Below are positions 1 to 11,590 of a DNA stretch of 64,000 nucleotides, one piece after another; position 1 is the first letter of the stretch; each line of letters opens with the position of its first letter. The stretch covers positions 4,799,304-4,863,303 of the forward strand of contig OZ022596.1 of assembly GCA_963669155.1 (NCBI GenBank). The letters are read 5' to 3'. Origin of the DNA: Arbacia lixula. Its lineage: Eukaryota; Echinodermata; Echinoidea; Arbacioida; Arbaciidae. Below the pieces are notes generated by a model that ran no database searches, was not told the origin of the DNA, and was given only the letters and a program-made list of their open reading frames with translations. The translations under genes and the position numbers were made by a program.

Positions 1-3000
1 AATAACAGTACTACAAGCAGCAGCAGCAGCAGTAACAACAGCATCAACAGCAATAACGATATAACAAACGACGACGGATTTTTGCTATTACGCAACATAC
101 AAAGGAAAGCTGAATCTCTCCACCGTCTTCGGGGGCACCACAAATACTTATCAATATACAGGGATAAAGATATTGTTCCGAAGGGATTACTTCTGAACAA
201 GACACAGTCATTCAAGTGCGGAGATGCTGCCCAACGTCAATGGAATTCAATTCTTTGGAAAGCTTCATGCGAGCTCCGGGATGTCACAATCAACAATTTA
301 GCCGAGCAAATCCCAGACAAAGTAGAAGAAATCGCTCACCTGAAAAGTCACCTATTCGAAAGGACCTCCCCACAGCAATACCACTATTCGATGAACTCTA
401 TACGAGGCGAGATCAAAAGAAAGTTTGCGAACCTCCAGAAGTACAAAGAACGCAAACTTAACAGGGATGAGATTTTCTGCAAAGATGTCAAGAACAGAAG
501 CGCGAACTTCGAAGTCGGCCCACCGTTAGCTAATCGTCATCTGCCACAAAAGAGAGTGAACAGAAGGTACAACAGAAACAAAAACAAAAGGCGACAAAAG
601 CAGCTTTACAACAAGAATGCAACACCCACTGAACCATCAATGGCCGAAACAGAAGACAACAACCGCCAGCCGACAATAGTAGTCAACCTATCAGACTATG
701 AACTATCGGAAGCAGAAACCACACTCCTCTCAAAAGGCTTATCTTTCTGCCCTACACCAGCACAGACTGATCACTCGCAACTACAAGCAGATTTCACCGA
801 ACTCAAACGCAAAATGTATGTGAGAGCACACTTTTCAACAAAACAGTCACAGACAGATCAAACCACCCCAACCACGAGCCGTCTCAGACAAGACTCTAAC
901 GACATCCCAGATCCTCCTCTTTCCCAGAGTACACCGACACAAGTCGAAAGCACATCCAGCCAAAGCAGACAGGCGTTCCCATGTCCAGTCAGAAGTAAAT
1001 GGATCCCCACCATCAATAACCCGCGCCTACAAATATTCTTGGAAAACGTCGAGAAAGACACAAGAGATGCAGTAGCCAAGTACGAAAGAAACGCTTTCAT
1101 AGACAACTTGTCGCGCCCTGAACGGAAAGCACTTGACGGACTCAGAAAGAACCCCAACATTGTCATAAAACCAGCAGACAAAGGATCAGCAGTTGTAGTC
1201 ATGTCCTCCAAAGACTATATTGCTGAAGGAGAACGCCAGCTCTCCGACGAAACCACATACAAAAAACTTGACTCCAACCCGACACCAAAACACCTACTCC
1301 AGGTCAAGCAAGCAATTGACCTACTTGACGAAGACAAAAAAATCAAACAAGCCTTGGTCCCTTCCAGCGTATCCTGTCCCAACATGTACTTCCTCCCGAA
1401 AATCCACAAACCTAACAACCCTGGAAGGCCCATAGTGTCAGGATGCTCCTGCCCAACAACACAGATATCAAAATATCTAGACTACCACCTCCACCCGCTA
1501 GTAGAAAAACTCCCATCCTACCTCCAAGACACAACAGACTTCCTCAACCATGTGGAGAGTCTAAACACCTCTCATGCCCCTTTCCCAGAACGCACCATAC
1601 TGGTAACGGCAGACGTCACGTCTCTTTACACAAATATCCCCCATGGGGAAGGCATGGCAGCATGTAAAACTGCACTCAACACAAGAAACACGCAACATCC
1701 ACCTACAGATCGACTCATGCGCCTTCTAGAACTAGTTCTTACACTTAACAACTTCCAGTTCCAGAACCAACATTATCTACAAATCGAAGGGACTGCGATG
1801 GGTACACCAGTCGCACCCTCTTATGCCAACATTTTCATGGGCGAACTTGAGAAGGACATACTTAACTCGAGGCACCATACTATCATCGCAGGATCATGGA
1901 AACGCTTCATAGATGACATTCAGTTCATTTGGTCTGGCTCTCCCCGACTCCTCTCAAAATTCCAAGACACCATCAACAGAAAACATCACTCGATCAAATA
2001 CACTTTCAACTACTCTAACTCGGAAGTCAACTTCCTTGACACACTACTTCAACTTAAAGAAGGAACACTCCAAACAGAACTGTACAACAAACCTACAGAT
2101 AAACATACGTATCTTCTCCCCACATCCTGCCACCCCAAACACACTTTCCGCAGTATCCCTTTTAGTCAAGCCACCCGCATCAGACGAATTTGCTCGAATC
2201 AGGACAGAGCAACCCATCATCTCAACAAACTAAAAGCACATCTCACACATCGTCAATACAACACAAACATGATCAGTCGACAATTACACAAAGCCGCCAA
2301 CATACCCCGAGACCAACTCCTCACCAAAAAGGAGAAGAAGGCGTCCAATAATGTGCACTTCTCTATCACATTTACACCCGGCACATCAGCAGTACCCAAA
2401 ATCATCCACAAACACTATCAACTTATCCAACAATGCCATACACTACAAACCATCTTCCCTAGAGCTCCCATGACATCATTCCGCCGCAGTAAATCACTCC
2501 GCGACTTACTTGTTAACGCCAAAGCACCGAACATGGGGACAAACAACAACAATCACGCAAATAACAACAACCACACAACCACCAGCAACAACAACCACGC
2601 CAACAACTCAACCACCCCTCTGGCTGAGACAAACCAACTAGGATTCTACAAATGCAACGCCAAAAAATGCTCACTTCATCAACACATTCAAGATACAACC
2701 ACGTTCAAAAGCACCTCCACGGGACAGAAGTTCAAAATACGCGATCACATCAATTGTAAATCATCCTGGGCAATATACCTTCTCACATGCACTAAATGCA
2801 ATATGCAATACGTAGGAAAGACAGAGACAACGCTATATACACGCCTAAACAACACTAGATCGGAAGTTACCAACTACAACAAAAACAAGCCAAACAGCAA
2901 GACTCTACCATACACTATACACTTCAATCTCCCGGGACACTCAGTTCAAAACATCAACATCACTGGCATCGAAATAGTCAAAACAAAGCACCACGACACC

Positions 3001-3075
3001 ATCATGAAACGAGAGTCTCATTGGATATCCAAACTACAAACCTTAAGACCACGTGGTATCAATGCAGACCAATAA
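1..3075 (+). CDS. Penelope-like RT with GIY-YIG endonuclease (5' partial)
   Basis: The frame is open from base 1 to the stop at 3,073-3,075 (at least 1,024 codons). The first in-window stretch is Ser/Asn rich. Counting residues from the TTG at 82, the Penelope signature KPADKGSAVVV starts near 363, motif A (ADVTSLYTNIP) has its Asp near 511, the block GTAMGTPVAPSYANIFMGEL follows, and the catalytic RFIDD has its Asp pair at 611-612. The GIY-YIG domain spans roughly 897-997: AIY at 897-899, a CxxC (903, 906) inside it, QYVGKT at 909-914, Arg at 921, and the family ending RESHWISKLQTL. This enzyme makes and inserts DNA copies of the element. No frame break was seen. The true start is outside the window, and 82 is not a real start. 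Confidence 0.92.
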   Translation, partial: NNSTTSSSSSSNNSINSNNDITNDDGFLLLRNIQRKAESLHRLRGHHKYLSIYRDKDIVPKGLLLNKTQSFKCGDAAQRQWNSILWKASCELRDVTINNLAEQIPDKVEEIAHLKSHLFERTSPQQYHYSMNSIRGEIKRKFANLQKYKERKLNRDEIFCKDVKNRSANFEVGPPLANRHLPQKRVNRRYNRNKNKRRQKQLYNKNATPTEPSMAETEDNNRQPTIVVNLSDYELSEAETTLLSKGLSFCPTPAQTDHSQLQADFTELKRKMYVRAHFSTKQSQTDQTTPTTSRLRQDSNDIPDPPLSQSTPTQVESTSSQSRQAFPCPVRSKWIPTINNPRLQIFLENVEKDTRDAVAKYERNAFIDNLSRPERKALDGLRKNPNIVIKPADKGSAVVVMSSKDYIAEGERQLSDETTYKKLDSNPTPKHLLQVKQAIDLLDEDKKIKQALVPSSVSCPNMYFLPKIHKPNNPGRPIVSGCSCPTTQISKYLDYHLHPLVEKLPSYLQDTTDFLNHVESLNTSHAPFPERTILVTADVTSLYTNIPHGEGMAACKTALNTRNTQHPPTDRLMRLLELVLTLNNFQFQNQHYLQIEGTAMGTPVAPSYANIFMGELEKDILNSRHHTIIAGSWKRFIDDIQFIWSGSPRLLSKFQDTINRKHHSIKYTFNYSNSEVNFLDTLLQLKEGTLQTELYNKPTDKHTYLLPTSCHPKHTFRSIPFSQATRIRRICSNQDRATHHLNKLKAHLTHRQYNTNMISRQLHKAANIPRDQLLTKKEKKASNNVHFSITFTPGTSAVPKIIHKHYQLIQQCHTLQTIFPRAPMTSFRRSKSLRDLLVNAKAPNMGTNNNNHANNNNHTTTSNNNHANNSTTPLAETNQLGFYKCNAKKCSLHQHIQDTTTFKSTSTGQKFKIRDHINCKSSWAIYLLTCTKCNMQYVGKTETTLYTRLNNTRSEVTNYNKNKPNSKTLPYTIHFNLPGHSVQNINITGIEIVKTKHHDTIMKRESHWISKLQTLRPRGINADQ

Positions 3076-3389
3076 CCATCCATTTTCACGCCTAAGTAAA
3101 CACTGACCCCCAAACACGCCACATCAATTCACTATAGCTCAAGCACACGAGACACATAACAATTCCAACACGTACACCAAAATCGGGAAGGTAATTGACT
3201 ATTTCTTGTATATTTTTGTATATTGATTAGTATGATACGATTTATTTCTACCGATTCTACCTTATACTTTGTTTATTTCTGCCGTCTGTATGTTTATCGT
3301 TTCATAACTTATGTTCTTTTTGTTGATGTATTTATTGTTAGTTCGTATGTGCACTGCACTGTACTGTATAATGTTATTGATTACAGATC

Positions 3390-3413
3390 CTGATGAAGGG
3401 CAGGTGCCCGAAA
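3390..3413 (+). ncRNA. Hammerhead-ribozyme-like core in the PLE 3' region
   Basis: The sequence shows CTGATGA (3,390-3,396), one extra A, a 4-bp stem GGGC/GCCC closed by AGGT, then GAAA (3,410-3,413). That is the order of the hammerhead core (CUGAUGA, stem II, GAAA), and PLEs are known to carry such ribozymes. Against it, the extra A breaks the canonical spacing and I could not find a convincing stem I or III. It may be a degenerate or inactive ribozyme. Confidence 0.3.
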
Positions 3414-3524
3414 GCTTGAACTAGTGGTAAACATGTCTTGCAACGGCCCTCTTCGACCCCCCTCTCCTGATCACACATATATGACGAAGAACCGCAAAAA
3501 ACGTACATCACCGAGACTGATTAC

Positions 3525-3527
<3 letters not shown>

Positions 3528-3603
<76 letters not shown>
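3528..3603. repeat. (AT)n(GT)n microsatellite
   Basis: About 25 AT units are followed directly by about 13 GT units, just after the retroelement's 3' region. It may be the target or the tail product of the element. Confidence 0.95.
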
Positions 3604-3604
<1 letters not shown>

Positions 3605-5724
3605 CTATTGCAATTGTATAGCGAGGATATAGAGAGGGATTGAGAGATTCGAGTTTTAGACTGTATGAAGGTGATTAATGCGTATTATATATGTCAGTCT
3701 GTTCGCCTCTGCTTATACATGTCTGCCCCACAAATTGCGACACCCTACATATTCAATCCCCGGGATTCACTCGCCATTATGTTATTATACCAGATACTGG
3801 CTGTTTTTATCGAATAATTCCCCTTCATGACGGAGCGGCATAAAATACACTTACCTAACTGAAAGCGCTATCCCCGCTGAATGCGCTATGTATATTCCCC
3901 AGTGAGATACGCCCGGCGTACCCGGATCGAGATTTACGTGCGGACGATCCGATCGATGGTCATGCATGAACGCGTGCTAGTATCATGAGTATTACGGCGT
4001 GAGCGTGTGGTAAATGGAACACATGCACATACAGTCCATGCAGTGGTAGTACATGTATCAGGTTGTATGTTTTATGTACGTCTCATGTGTTAGGTAGATA
4101 TATGGGTTCACATATGGATGTTACGATACAGAGCTATGTCACAGTCACATTCGTAGCAATGTAACATTCTCTATCATGGTAGCGAGGTATGATGATGGTA
4201 GAATCCCGTTTGATTTCAACACTATATATCATTTTCAGATGATTCCTGTGGTCCTGAAATCAAACCAGAGTCAGACCCGTACTACACATCTTACACAAAC
4301 CCTATGAGCGTCAAACTAATATGCGCTGTCATTGTGTGTGTATTGTTCCAAAATCCACCATCAGTGGCAGTGGCCTAAGCATCTCGGACGTTGTGCACCG
4401 CCGTTCATTCTACAGTATATAGAGATTTATATCATGGTATTGCCAGGGAGATCTCCCGGATGTATACAGCAGGGCTATATATATATATATATTATTATAT
4501 GACACTCACTTGTCAGCTATATGTTATTAACAAGTATTATCTTCTCCGGGCTGGCATTTCTCGGCGATCGAGCGATCACTCGAATCGTTGCTTTCCGTTC
4601 TGTCGCCCACTGTGTACACGTACGTCTTGAACCTATACACTGTAAAATCTTGCATCAGTAGGCCTTTTCGTATTCATATTCATATTTTCGTACATTTGTA
4701 CAAGTAGCAGCGTGTATGCGGTTGCAATGTGTGATTCGCTGAAAAAAGCCGCGGCATTGCCTAGCTAGATTACAATACAGCGTATGTGATTGACCTAGCT
4801 TGCATTGCTCGCTTCGTGTTTACTGGCAGATAACACAGAGGTGTTAAAACATGACGTGTGCGCGTGTGTGTCTGTGCGTGCGTGTGTGCGTGTGTTTGTG
4901 CATTCAGTCTGTGCGTGTGCGTGTGTGAATTTGAACTCAAAAGAGATACTGAGCAAGATAAGAAGCCTTTTAGAATGTTGGAACATTAATGGGGAAAAAT
5001 ATTTTAATGGAAAAATGTGCCTTGTCAAAATTTGATTACGTCGCATCACTCATATTATTATTTCCTTCTCCAAACTATTCTTTTATCCTTAGTTTTATTT
5101 TTGCTTTCATGAAAACTTTTGGTTGTGTTTCTATACGTGCTTTCCCTTAGTTGTTTTTATTGAGCTTTGTATGAATCATGACAAATAATAAAATATGAAT
5201 ATGGAAAAAAAATATTGGAAAACTATCACATATTGCATTCTTAAGGAAGATTCTGGTCATACATGAATTTTATTTCACGCATTTTAACGTCAATGTCAGT
5301 GATTATCGTATGCTTGTTTCTCGTACTTATATGTTAAATTTTCACTGTGTATCTCAAAACTAAAGAATTCTTGTTTTTATCACACACTGCTATTCACAAT
5401 CGTGCTCCTCTCCTTTATCCCCCCAGATAGATTATTTCACACCTATAACTCTTCAAAAGCGGAAGAATTAGAATTCACTTTAGATCCCAATGACGCGGGA
5501 AACTCATATACGTCATCTTTGTACGATTCACAAAATGAACTGAAGTCCAAACTTACCTCAACAATTTAACAAAATGTCCCAGCTGTACAAAAAATGAAAA
5601 ACAAAAACAATTTAACAACTGTTCTTTGTAAAGAAAGGAAATCGCTTTATTGCAGCAAATGTCAATCCTTTAAATACAATTTCATATGGATGTGGGATAT
5701 TACAGGCACATAGAACCATGTAAC
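3604..5724. other. Intergenic, no gene seen
   Basis: There is no open frame with protein character on either strand. It holds short TA runs (4,480-4,500), a TG-rich tract (4,857-4,927) and AT-rich sequence. Nothing else is supported. Confidence 0.6.
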
Positions 5725-5910
5725 ATAGAATCAGTATCTACCTAGATTTCTCAAAAACCTTGACACTGTAAATCACGACATTCTTTTAAATCAACTTCTC
5801 TATTATGGAATCCGTAGCAAATGTATTTTCAAACAGAAAACGAGTTGTCTCTCTTTACCCTAAGATTTCAATTAATACATATATTGGTGCGGAGTACCAA
5901 TTGAACATGA
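5725..5910 (+). mobile_element. Decayed LINE reverse-transcriptase fragment
   Basis: Translation gives ISIYLDFSK, then after a one-base frame change DTVNHDILLNQLLYYGIR, and further on CGVP in another frame. These match RT positions of the better LINE at 31.1-33.9 kb (LDFSKAFDTIDHEILL, YGIRG, SCGVPQGS). It is an old non-LTR (CR1/Jockey-like) fossil with frameshifts and no complete domain. Confidence 0.7.
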
Positions 5911-7291
5911 TAGATAAAGCTATCCAGCCGGTGTGGATCCTTTTCCCAAATCTGCAACTCATGTTATATTGACGTGGTTTGTATTACCTCCTCACCCAGG
6001 ATACATTCTAGTGTTGAATGATTAATAGTCGAGCAGTGATAACTTGTAAGTGACACGGCTTTATTTGCAGCAAAAGATATGTTATCGATGATGAAGGTTA
6101 CAATAGATTTGAGAGTTACAGAATGCAGGAGTTACAGCGCTTTAAACAATTAAGTAAAATTTGATTGTCCTTAAGGAATATATTTGCTCTTTGTCACGAA
6201 AATAGTACATTTGTAAATAATGAAACTTATTAAGGGATGAAAATAATTGGGATACCATACTCTCTTTACATATTGTTGCCACTCCCTGTGGTTCATCACA
6301 ACCTCCTTGACATTGTGTACATGTCGCATTTATTCATATAGATATATAGTTACAACTAATAACTGATGAAAAGTACATTGCTCATAGTATATTGGCTGTT
6401 TTCTTGACAGCAATATGCAATATTTTAAGCATCATTAAACAAAAGCATGAATTCATATTGTGAGAAAATTGAACCCTAGACTAATAGATTTCTTTACACG
6501 AGAGTCTGAAACCACTAAAATCACCAAATTCAAGAAGTGGAAAACATTTTTCCAACCATGATTTTTATGGAAGCATCGTTGCACATGACAGTTTCTCACA
6601 TAAACTATGCGGCATTTAATGAGAACGATTTCCATTATCTCTTTTGTGACTTGATCTATGCTACATTTGTCTCTACAGATATAATTACATAATTATATAT
6701 AATTATGTCAATCAGAAAGCTGCACTGATCGTATTTAACGAGGAGGCATTCAAATCGTAGGAATTTGAAGTTTACAAGGATTGGCCAAACTTTTATTAGA
6801 GTAAACATCATTTATCATATCGATATAAATTCAGATGTCCGCAACCCATCGTGAACAGTATTTTAACACACACGCTATGTAATATCGATATGAATACATT
6901 GCGAGCATGAGATGAAAAATATGAAAGGTTTACCTGACAAAATGTGCACATAGTTTACCGTTCATACCAATGCTACAAAGGTAATCACGGTTCATACGGT
7001 ACGTTAAAAGTTGTGAGACAAGGATCGACACACAATTACTATAACATAATGGAGAAGCGGCGTAATGCATTATACGGATCAATAAACTTTAAGATGTGCA
7101 CTGAATGATGTGACATATTTGATATAACTATATGTAAATCAGCTATTATTAATGATTAGCATGTTTTATATATATATATATATAGATATTTTGTGAAAGA
7201 AATGGATGAAGAGAACAATAGTAGGCGTAGCTTAAATCAAGGTTCCCCAGAGCTATCTACCCTTTGGAAAAATTGGTTATGTCGAAAAAAT
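5911..7291. other. Intergenic, no gene seen
   Basis: AT-rich sequence without convincing coding potential. There is a short TA run near 7,171-7,184. No known repeat was recognised. Confidence 0.55.
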
Positions 7292-7362
7292 GTCTCTGCT
7301 GGGAATCGAACCCGGGCCCCCAGCTTTGAACGCCGGTGCCTTAACCACTAGACCACAGAGAC
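7292..7362 (-). tRNA. tRNA-like gene, anticodon UCA, with a T-run terminator
   Basis: The reverse strand folds as a 71-nt cloverleaf: a 7-bp acceptor (GTCTCTG/CAGAGAC) with perfect pairing, D arm GTCT/AGGC, anticodon stem CCGGC/GCTGG with loop GTTCAAA, a 4-nt variable loop, and T arm CCGGG/CCCAG with one C-A mismatch around TTCGATT. The anticodon at 7,327-7,329 reads UCA, which pairs with UGA. It has no long variable arm, so it is not a selenocysteine tRNA. A and B box sequences are intact, and six T's follow 2 nt downstream of the 3' end. It could be a tRNA pseudogene, a SINE head or a suppressor-like tRNA. The body resembles tRNA-Glu/Asp. Confidence 0.6.
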
Positions 7363-8169
7363 GGGTTAGTGGCTAAGGTGACCCCGATACGATTGACCGT
7401 CAGATTGATATATATATATAGATATTGAATTGATACTTAAGGTTATGTTAGTGTGTGCTCTCTGTGTTTGATTTGTGAAGACCGACGTTGGTTTAAAAAA
7501 GTCCACATGTAAGATATACAACCAGCACTGGCACAGCATACACCATATCATCAATTAAACTATAAGACTGATGGTGTCAACATTCTGGACTGGGAATATG
7601 GTAAACGATGCTGAATCTCGGAAACGCAGTATCTAATGCTTATTGAAAGTACGGAAATACACAGCAACGACATATGAAATTTAATCATGGAGTAAATCTA
7701 GTAAAAATATAGATATAACTTCAATCGTAACGCAATCGTGAATATGACACAAATATGATACCATGCAGTACTGAAATAGTCATTACATCACGTCAATTAT
7801 GATACGAACTACATATCTAATGAGGATATGTTTTGATCGGCATGCGTTGAATACCAGCAATTCATCAAACGCATATTTTAAAATACCAGATGATAATATA
7901 TGTTACCGCTTAACAGAAACGGTCCTGTATATGGCATTTGCACAATGCTTTTCTCTGTATACTCTTTGCCTGGAAAGCAGATGCACCACTTTTAATGCTT
8001 GCAAATGTGACATGACATAAGGCGCATCCGCTGAATAATTGTTTAATAATTTTGTATTGCTTAGTTTTTCATTTTGCATACATGTGTTTATTGTATGGAT
8101 AAGTATTTACAGTTTGTTAAGTGCAAGATAAACTATAAAAAAAAATAGTTCTGACATGCATTAGTTAAA
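7363..8169. other. Region beyond the ankyrin-DD gene's last exon
   Basis: No coding sequence is seen. A minus-strand AATAAA at 8,087-8,092 lies about 580 nt past the stop of the second death-domain exon and is a candidate poly(A) signal for that isoform. Confidence 0.4.
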
Positions 8170-8702
8170 AACTAAAAACCAATAGAAATCCCTACTGCAT
8201 CCATTAGAAGACCAATAGAAATCCTTGTTGGAGCCATTACAAATCAGTTGAGAGTCCTTACTGGAGCCAGCAGAAAATCGGTATTGGATCCAGTATGCCA
8301 AAAGAAAATCCTTTCGAAATTAGACTTTACACGTACAGCTTTTTCAAACCATTACATCTCACTGGTTTCTATTGGTTTCTACTGGTCTTCAATACCAGTG
8401 GAATCCACTGGTTTCTATTGGTTTCTCCTGGTCATCAATGTCAGTATAATCCACTGGTTTCTAACGGCGTCTACTGGTCTTCAAAACCAGTAGACTCCAC
8501 TGGTTTACAATAGTTTGTACTGGTTTGACTGTGTATTTTTTCACACTCCTTTTCAAACCATTAGATCCCACTGGCTTGTATTGTTTTTTACTGCTTTGAT
8601 TTTGCAGTTCCTCTTCAGACCAGTAGACTCTACTGTATTCTGAAAAGACAGTCGAAACCAGTGAACGGTCTTTACTGGTTTGTACCGGTTTCTATGGGAA
8701 TT
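8170..8702. repeat. ACTGG-type short-motif array, copy B
   Basis: Degenerate units of the type ACTGGTTTCTA occur in both orientations (CCAGT on the left, ACTGG on the right), with TGG returning about every 10-11 bases. The array abuts the death-domain exon B, whose last codons and stop lie inside its edge. On the minus strand it would be 3' UTR. Confidence 0.75.
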
Positions 8703-8993
8703 TCGACCTGGGTAGCTTTATCTTGAGCCAGCGATGCTTGAAATAAGTCGTCGAACACCCCTCCTAAGCCACATTCCTTCATGTACACTTTTAATTTATC
8801 ACGTGGAGCCCCAGTCTCTGATTTCCACTTCTGAAAGATTTTCGTGAAGGCCCTTGCATAAGATTTATTATGACTCTCTAAGATAGCAGCACTCTCGTTG
8901 TAATCACACCCTAGTATGCTAGATATAATATCGTAATAATCGGGATGAAGCTTTCTGCCTAATCTGCTGATTTGATAATCCGTTAAGCTGTTG
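8672..8993 (-). CDS. Alternative terminal death-domain exon (copy B)
   Basis: The acceptor is TTACAG at 8,994-8,999. The exon starts with one base that completes the ACC codon begun by the linker exon, and runs 107 codons to TAA (8,672-8,674). The peptide starts NSLTDYQISRLGRKLHPD and contains ILGCDYNESAAILES, then W before KSETGAPRDKLKVYMKECGL and GGVFDDLF. That is the six-helix death-domain pattern, including the central Trp. The fold recruits other death domains. Relative to copy A it lacks four residues (PEEK) and has 13 replacements. It is intact, so it could be used if exon A is skipped. It might instead be a recent, unused copy; transcripts would decide. Confidence 0.65.
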
Positions 8994-10539
8994 CTGTAAG
9001 AGAAGAAAATGGAAGCATTTGGCGTTAATGATCATGCATAATATATATTCTAAAATATTGTGCCACGAGTCCGAAATTTCCATAAGTAATGCAAAAGGCA
9101 TCAACCATTCTTGCAATCGAAACGAGTGATCTGTCACGACCTAACCTGTAATCTGGACACACGCACTAACATTGATAACCATGTGCATATGTGTGCGCGC
9201 ATGCGTGTGCGTATATGTATACCTGCTATGATTTGGCGAAAGTTGTGTGTCCGTCTGTTTATTTGAAATATATTTCTCCCTAATTTTCCATTTAATGGAA
9301 TAAGGATTTTGTCCAACCGTGGTTCAATTGCTGATAGATTGTCCTAAGAGGGTTAATTAGGTGGTCTGTCGTACACCGACAGATCACCTTTTAATTTCGT
9401 CAGAATCTTTTTTCTTCTTCTTATTTCTATTCCATACCCCCACTTTTTTGTGGCATCTTTATCTCAACAATGCATGTGTCTTGCCTATCATGTTTTTATC
9501 ATGTATAGGTATAGATGTGAATTTGGCAAATTAACATTTTCAAGGTCATGGCATAACCGTGACGTCATCTACGAGCAATTTAATGAAATAACTGATATAT
9601 CTCTAGAACTGATCATCTATAATTAATGAAAATTGACATGCATGAAATTAATGACGTGACAATTAATTTCAATAAAACAAACCCCGGGCGTACGCGTACG
9701 TTAGTGCAATAACGAGCGCGAAAAATGTATAAATGCCCCAAATCAACTAAAAATTGTTTTGCATATGTTTCAGACCATTTCAAGCATTTTAAAAATTTCC
9801 GCGCGTTCGCGCGTTTTTCCGTGCGTAACGTGAACGCAACGTCATAATACCGTTTTTTTTTTTTTTTTACTAGATTCATGTTTTTGACACTACATACATC
9901 AAATCCTGTAATTTTGAGCCACTTCCATTCAATAATAAGCTGGTGCGAGTGCGTCAAAGTTGAAAGTCTGTGCGCGTGTCAATACGTTTTTATGTGCAAA
10001 TGTTGCAAAAAACATGAATGTCTTCAATCGACCAAAGCTCCTCAGAATGGCTGGTAACCCCCATATTTATTTTAATATTCTGAAAGAGTATGAAATGCAG
10101 ATGTGATTTCATGTTACCGTTAAGTACATCGTGACGTCATCTTATTGCCATATGAATCATATATGACGTCATGATTTTTTTTTACCTATTCTTGCGCATC
10201 TCAATGAAGTTTCCTTCATTTTTTTCAATTTTAACCCGTCTTCAAGGTGTACATTTGATTTTAGGCATTATTGTGAAAATCGGAGATTTGTACGTGTAAT
10301 GTCAATGGGAGGGTCATTTATTTGAAATCATGAAATGACGGTTGTTTATGACCTGTATCTTGCCTATGTTTGAATCTTTTACTCTGAAATTTTAGTGCGT
10401 TGTAGCTGAATCTACAAGCTTTCGGGAACGTGTTCTTCATTCTTTAATCAGATGTCGGGATCATGGCAAAATTGCAGCATGAATATCGATTTGTAAATCA
10501 TTGTAGCGAATCTAGCTCCTGCTGGGCATTACGTCTTAA

Positions 10540-10612
10540 GTGAATGGGAAGAGTTATGGCTCTTATGCTCTAAGAACTCGAGGCCCCGGGTTCGATTCCT
10601 GGAGTGGGTAGG
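10540..10612 (+). repeat. Degenerate tRNA-like segment in the left arm
   Basis: The B box GGTTCGATTCC is intact, but the D-arm and anticodon region is shortened relative to the mirror copy at 11,512-11,590. It is a decayed pol III head inside the inverted-repeat element. Confidence 0.5.
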
Positions 10613-11511
10613 ATCATTTTTTTCTATTCCTTTTGCAATGTTTTTTTTTGCCACCTTCTTCTCTTCTATCCCTCACTTTGTCATTCTCTTTGAGATTCTC
10701 TTTCCCAATTTTTCCTCTCGCTCCTTTATCTTACATGTATGTGTGACCATTAAGGCAAGTCCTTTTCGTCATTGCTGCCTTTGATTTCTAGTGAATAGAT
10801 GATGTCACATGATAGGTCCATGTTGTCACCGTGCATTTACCAGCCCATGTTTGTGCACGAATTTGCCAATACAGAGCACATGTTACTTATCCACAAGTAT
10901 GTCTCGTTATTTTTGTTTTGATGTATTCATTGTCCCATTTTTCTGCTTTGATCTGCAATTCGTAACCTCCCATTAACGGCCGATCTTTCCTTCACAGCGT
11001 CGCGTAAGTGGATTTTGCCTGTAGGTATACATGGTATACATTCATATTGGTCCACCATTGGCCCGGGCTGAAGCTAGCTGGCCGACGCTGCATGAAATTC
11101 ACATAAAGAGAATTCACCAATTTCATGATCGTACGGCCGAATCGGGTGAATATTAACGAGACATACTTGTGGACAAGTATAAAGTGGTCTGCATTGGCAA
11201 ATTTTAGCACAGACATGGTATGGTAAATGCACGGTGACACCATCGTCTTTCCATGGTGACACCATCTATTTATTAGAAATCAGAGGCAACGCTCAAGAAA
11301 ACTCATAAACCCACGTACAATATACTAACATTTCAGAGACTTCAAAAAATGATCACATGTCTGTGCTGATAACATGTAATTAATATCATGTAAGATAAGG
11401 GGGCGAGAGAAAAAGAATGGGAAAGAAAATCTCAAAGACAATGACAAAGTGAGGGATAAAACAGAGGAAAGTGGCAAAATAAGCATTGCAAAAGGAATAC
11501 AAAAATTTACC

Positions 11512-11590
11512 ATACCCACTCCAGGAATCGAACCAGGGGCCTCGAGATCTTAAAGCAGCGCCTTACCCATTGAGCCACAAATATTCACAT
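11512..11590 (-). repeat. tRNA-like pol III head in the right arm
   Basis: On the minus strand there is an A box TGGCTCAATGGG (11,566-11,577) and a B box GGTTCGATTCC (11,524-11,534) at tRNA spacing. The 5' acceptor strand does not pair with the 3' strand, so this is a tRNA-derived (SINE-type) promoter rather than a working tRNA. Confidence 0.55.

Larger units (their letters stand above)
1..3528 (+). mobile_element. Penelope-like retroelement, cut by the left window edge
   Basis: A Penelope-like element is defined by one long frame carrying a Penelope-type reverse transcriptase and a C-terminal GIY-YIG endonuclease, followed by about 450 bp of non-coding 3' sequence that runs into an AT/GT microsatellite. 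Its 5' end lies outside the window: the reading frame is open back to base 1, so its length is unknown. PLEs are known to carry hammerhead ribozyme motifs and to have complex terminal repeats; a ribozyme-like core lies at 3,390-3,413. The uninterrupted frame suggests a young copy. The 3' boundary is set by the microsatellite and could be some tens of bases off. Confidence 0.88.

Noticed and set aside
7292-7362. Selenocysteine tRNA
   Set aside because: Only 71 nt with a 4-nt variable loop; tRNA-Sec is about 90 nt with a long variable arm and extended acceptor.
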